From: Dasypus novemcinctus
Lineage: Eukaryota > Chordata > Mammalia > Cingulata > Dasypodidae
Direction: 5' to 3'
Length of the DNA: 64,000 nt
Assembly (NCBI RefSeq): GCF_030445035.2
Contig: NC_080699.1
Span: forward strand, 868,001 to 932,000
The notes beneath the pieces were generated by a model, which was not told the DNA's origin, ran no database searches, and saw only the letters and a list, made by a program, of their open reading frames with translations. Positions 56,801 to 62,800 of this stretch are shown in pieces. Position numbers and translations under genes: made by a program. Each line of letters opens with the position of its first letter. The stretch's first letter is position 1.

Positions 56801-59800
56801 CAGCGGCACGGGAAGTGTGGGCGGCGCCATTCCTCGGCAGGCTGCTCCCTCCTTCGCGCTGGGCGGCTCTCCTTACGGGGTGCACTCCTTGCGCGTGGGG
56901 CTCCCCTACGCGGGGGATACCCCTGTGTGGCAGGGCACTCCTTGCGCGCATCAGCACTGCACATGGGCCAGCTCCACACGGGTCAAGGAGGCCCGGAGTT
57001 TGACGGGGTAGACGGACGCCCTAACCACTGGGCCAAAGTCCGTTTCCCTCAATTTCTTAATGATATCCTTAGATACACAAAGGTTTTTAATTTTGATCAA
57101 GTTCAATTTATCTGGGTATTTTTTCTTTAGTTGCTCATGCTTTTGATGCAAAGTCTAAGAATCTATTGCATCTATATTGATGCAAAGTCTAAGAATCTAT
57201 CTAAATAGATTTTGGATATAAATATCCTAAAGGTATTTATAGTTATGGCTTTTATGTTTAGTTTGTAGATCCGCTTTTCTGTTAATTTTTGTGTATTAAC
57301 AAATACACAGAAGTGTGAGGTAGGGGTGCACTTTCATACTTTTGCATATGACATCCAGTTTTCTCCGCACCATCTGTTGAAGAGACTGTTCTTTCCCCGT
57401 TGAGCGGACTTGGCTCCCTTGTCAAACTCTCCTCCTTCTTGAGCTGGTGCAGGGAATCACGTCTCCCTCCAGGCGACCCACAGGGGGAGCCCTTGCTGTG
57501 GACGCACTGGAAGTGCCTGGCTCTGGGTAAGGCCCTTGGTGTCCGGTGCCCCGTCCAGTTCTCACAGCCCTCTGAGGTGGACATCAACATTCCCGAGTCA
57601 CTGGTAGACAACTGAGAGGTTCAGTAACGGCTCAAGTCCCACACAGTGGACGCCATGTGCTTTAATGTGCTCCAGTCCAACGCCCTGGCCCTTTCAGCGT
57701 GGCATGAGCTCTCTGTGGTTTAGCTATATGCTGTCTCTTCTCTGTAGGTGCCCTGTACCCAGATGGAACATCCGGAAAGAACAAAGATGACGACGTGGTT
57801 CCCCCTGGCCAAAACTACACCTACGTCTGGCCCGTGAGGGAGGAGTACGCCCCTGCGGCCGCGGACGCCAACTGCCTGACCTGGGTGTACCACTCGCACA
57901 TCGACGCACCCAAGGACATCTGCTCGGGGCTGATCGGCCCGCTGCTGGTGTGCAAGCCAGGTGAGGCAGGCTTCCAACGCTGGTGTGCAAGCCAGGTGAG
58001 GCAGGCTTCCTGCTGCTGGTGTGCAAGCCAGGTGAGGAAGCATTCCCACCGCTGGTGTGTAAGGAAGGTGAGGCAGGCTTCCAACGCTGGTGTGCAAGCC
58101 AGGTGAGGCAGGCTTCCTGCTGCTGGTGTGCAAGCCAGGTGAAGAAGCATTCCCACCACTGGTGTGCAAGCCAGGTGAGGCAGGCTTCCCGCTGCTGGTG
58201 TGCAAGCAAGGTGAGGCAGGCTTCCTGCTGCTGGTGTGTAAGCAAGGTGAGGAAGCATTCCCACCGCTGGTGTGTAAGGGAGGCAAGACAGCCTTCGCGT
58301 GTTGAAAAGTGTAGGTAAGATTCGGTCTTGTTTCGTCCATCTGCTTTGCTATGCGTAGAATGTGCTGCTTCTTCCAAACTTTCCCTAAGGAATTCCCGAA
58401 GGAATTTCCCTAGGAATTTCCCTAGGAAAATTCTTCAAACAGGGAAGAGTAGTCTGACATCTAGGGCTGTAGGAATTAGATGTGTAGGCAGTAATCCAAC
58501 ATCTGTCCAAGAACCAGCATTCTGAAATGCGTGATTTTTGAAATGGGGAATGCCATGTTAATAGCTGTTCACACCACACACGGAAGAGAGAAAAATTTAG
58601 TCAGATGACCAAGGATGCTTGCACCTCATTATTTCATCCAAATAATCAGCTTGCTTTTTATTCCCTATTTATTTTTTTACAGTTTTTATTTTGCCAGGTT
58701 GCGACAGTGTCTGGCTCACGAGTCGCCTCTTCATGGCACTCTCCTTCCATCACGGCCTCATGCCTCTGTCCCCGTCACCCTCGTGTAGGTCCTGACAACC
58801 TCCAGCATCATCTGACACCAGCGCAGGTAGCAAAGCTCTCCTCGATTCAGTCCACCGTGAACTTTTTTCTCTGCTTTTCTGAATGTGTCTGACAGGTGTC
58901 CTGAATAAGTACTCAGGGACGAGGGCTGATGTGGACCGGGAGTTCGTTATAATGTTTACTCTGGTGGATGAGAACCAAAGCTGGTACCTCGATGAAAACA
59001 TCAGGCAGTTCTGTACCGACCCTGATTCCGTCGACAAAGAAGATGCTGTTTTCCAGAGGAGTAACAAAATGCATGGTGAGTGTTACAAACACCTACCTCC
59101 CGTGGATTTGTGTGTCTCATAATGTAAGGGGTGCTGAGTACACAGAAATGTTGAGCCTAATTTTTCAAGATTTGTAGCTTAGTGAAAAGAAGGGTTAGAA
59201 AATGGTTTATGACATGATACATGCCAAAGCCTAAACAACCTGAGGAGGGACAAGGCGGTGACTATGTGTTAAATAGGGTGTAAAATATGGACAAAACTGT
59301 GGTACAAAAAACAGGAGGATTTATGACATCATCAAGACACTAAGGGAGCCCAGAGGGTGGGTAGATGTAAGTGGACAGAAAGGGGAGAGGAGAATGAAGT
59401 CATCACCGTGTAATAATCCTATGTTTTGCAACCTCTTGCTTTATCTTGTAACCATTTTTTAAATGATTGATAAATGTCAAGGGCTATCTAGGCATAGGGT
59501 TTAAATACACACTTGTGAGCTTGTTTGTTTTCCCAATTTTTTAAATCAACAAAATTTATTGAGCACCTAAGATGCGCCAGACCCTGTCATTGCTGAAAAT
59601 GGGGAATTTCAATAGTTACTCTGTGAGTTGAGACAGGGCACTCACCCACACCTGTTCTGGCGAGCAGTGGCTTCTAATGGAAATTACTGGTGATCTTGGT
59701 CCACTCTTGCAGAGAGCTTGTGAGCGCAAGGAGGAACCTTGGCGTGTCCCCATTTCGTTCTCGACACAGCTCCTCCAGCTTTTGCTTGTCTCTCAGAGCC

Positions 59801-62800
59801 ACCCTAACTGAGGCAGCCCCATGTAGTCAGAATCATGAGGGACAGGAAGGAGCTGAAGATGCCCTGAGACCCCATTTTACAGACGGAGAAACTGAGGTCA
59901 ACGTGCTCATCAGTGCTGGTGCTTCCAGCACACTGCTCGCCCCTGCCCTCCTAGTGGTACCTCAGTCGCCTGGGTCTGGGGGTGCTTGGACAATGCTTTA
60001 GGAGAGAAGGACGTAAAGGAGCAGGGAGAGGGGACAGGAGAGAGGAAGCCTGAGTGGAAAAGGCCTAAGTTCACGTCTCTGCTGTGGCCGTTACTCTTCA
60101 TCCACGATCCTTAAAATTAGGAGACTGTGTCTCAAATATTGCTGAAAGCTACTAGTTATGAATCTACATGTGAATCCTCTTACTCTCTCTTTTAGGGTGA
60201 GATGGAATGAATTACATAAGCAAATCTAGACTACTTCAAAAATAAAAGCCAGCTTCCGTGCAGGAGGTGTTTGCAAACACCAATCCTTCACACTAGCAAA
60301 GGAGACCTAACAAGTACAGAGAAGAAATCAGCTTGAAAAACAGTCTGTAGAAGATGCTCGCCCAGGGTGTGATTCAGTGATAATTTGCTTAAGCTTACCT
60401 TTAAATTTGGGGAATGACTTAGAATTCATTGTGCTGCTCAAGCCATTATTATCTCAGTAGCACTCGCTGTTACCTCGGTCTTGAGCTCCAGAGGCGATGG
60501 CATGGCTTTTAAAAGGGCTGAATCGAGGTTTTCTCCCGCCTTGGTCCGGTCCAGCCTGCTCGTACCTGCGGGGCAGTGCTGGGCCTGGACTCCCGGTGTG
60601 AGCGCAGTCCGAGAGACTCTGCCCAGCAGGGCCTGGCGGGCAGGCCCCATTGAAGGCAGCCAAAGAGACGCGTGTCTCGTGGACTCTTCAAATGCTGCGT
60701 TTCCTCTCCATCTTGCTGCATGTTTTTGTTACCCGAGTCCCTCTTACCAGTGCCACCTCTTGCTAGGTCCTGGCAGCTGTAAGAGTGAGTAAGACCAAGT
60801 TTCTAGCTCCAGGGAGCCTGGTGGAGAAGGCAGATACGCAAATGAAGGATTCCCTGAGAGGTAACAGAGATTCTGGAAGTCTGAGCAGTCTGGTCACCTC
60901 TGGCTTCCTTGTGATCACACAGCAGCTCCGAGGTGGTTTTCAGTGTGGAGCGATCTGACTTTTACTCTTGAAAGGATCAATACAAAATTTTCATGCCCTT
61001 ACAGAGCATATATTTTTAAAAAGCCCTGCTTTTCTGCGCCACAGCTTTACACCAGTCATCTGAGCTGGCGTTCGGCTCTGCCATAGTGCCCGTTGCCAAC
61101 GTGGACCTTAGCGTGTGGCCGGTAGCCTGCTTGCCTCTACAGCGAGCCTGCCACAGCGCGTTTCTTTTTCAGCCCTGAACGGGTACGTCTTTGGGAACTT
61201 CCCCGAGCCGGAGCTGTGCGCCGGGGACTCTGTGTCCTGGCACGTGTTTGGAATGGGGAATGAGATAGACATCCACTCCATCTATTTTTACGGAAACACC
61301 TTCATCAGCAGAGGACACCGCACTGATGTCGTCAACCTGTTCCCAGCCACCTTCCTGACCTTAGAAATGATGGCCGAGAATCCTGGGAAGTGGATGATAA
61401 CTTGCCAGGTCAGCGACCACCTGCAAGGTAAGAAAGGCACAGAGCCGTTTGGAGGTGCGGAGAACGGTATAATTAAACCACGGTCAGGAGGCCTTGAAGT
61501 ACCTCAGAAACTGAATAGGTGAAAAAGGGAAAGGACTTGAAAAAACACACATTCTATTCTAAGGAACTGTAAGTAGCATAATAAAATTTTAGCCTTGGAA
61601 AGGACTTTATAGATAATCTGAACCAATCTCCCATCCGATTCTTTTTTTTGGCATACCGCCAAGTCCCATCCAATTCTTCAGTTCCTTCTTGAGCATCTCT
61701 TTAAGTAATGTAGCAGCCCACTTTGCCCCTGGACTGCTCCATTAGAAAATTCCTTATACTGAGTCCAGTGACTTGTAGTTCTCTCCAGGCCAGGACAGGT
61801 GGCGGTAAAATGGGCTGGGTCAACTGCCTCCTGAGTGCCTTGATCCTGGTCCCTGGAGCTACTTGGAACAGGTCTGAGTTTGGCTGGACCGTGCCAGAGG
61901 AGTGAAAAGAAAGCATCCAGAGGGCAGGTTGGCCCCAGGAGGAGTCTCGAATGCCACGGCCAAGGAAGTGGCACTGTGTTTGGAAGGCAGCTGGAGTCCT
62001 AATAGCTCCTTGGACGTGCTGGTGGCACAATCAGTGCTAGGTGATTTGTGTGCAGAAAGGATCTGATGGAGAGATTCTGGACACTGGGTGCTAGTTAAGA
62101 AGCACTGGCCTATGAGCTATGAGATTTCGAGGATCTGACCTATGATAGTGAAAACATCCTCAGAATGGGGGAAAATGTGCTAATGGGATAGACAGAGAAG
62201 AAATAATGTTTGATAAAATTTGTTAACTATCACTGTACAGACACTAGCAGAGACGCAACTGTCCAGGGCTGCTTGGATAACACATTCTAGTTCCTGTCAA
62301 TCTTAACCAGTTAATCTTAGCAATAGTCAGCTGGGTTATCCTAATTAAATTCAGCTCAACAAGCATTTGTTGATCACTTAGTACCATACACTGTCCTGGG
62401 AAGATGGAGATGAACAAGACAAAATTCCCATTCTTAAAGGATCTCATATGTCAAATCTGGGAAGAAACATACTTTAAAATCAAAACATTAGCAGCTGTTG
62501 GAGACTAGTAGGACCATCAACTGGACCTGCAGCTGTGGACAGAAGCTGGTGTGTGGACAGTCTCTGAAACCCAGTGTCCCCTCAACTGTCCACATTATTG
62601 TGGAAAAATCAGAAGATACAGATTAACAAATTTTAAAAATAGTAATCCCCTCTGGAGGTAATGCTGCCCCAGTTAGTACCTACCCTCCTGACTGTTTTCT
62701 ATTCCTATCTAAATAACTTCACCTGTAGTTTATAAAATGAAATCAGTGTATGACTGCTGCTCGGTAGCTTGCTTTTCCCACTTATTAATAAATCACAGAT

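Larger units (their letters stand above)
55486..57425 (-). mobile_element. Antisense old L1 ORF2 region, split by two DAS-III copies
   Basis: 55490-56255 and 57050-57425 are one antisense L1 running from the 3' UTR into ORF2 (CTGCTGATGGACATTTGGATTG, GCCCTTATCAGATATATAG, then after the SINEs GTTGCTCATGCTTTTGATGC and CATCTGTTGAAGAGACTG). A 27-base repeat (TTGATGCAAAGTCTAAGAATC-type, 57142 and 57178) marks a small duplication. Confidence 0.8.

Noticed and set aside
57720-58377. Minus-strand frames of 147-217 codons over exon 3 and its array
   Set aside because: Shadow of the exon and repeat; the peptide is the repeat unit and has no family match.
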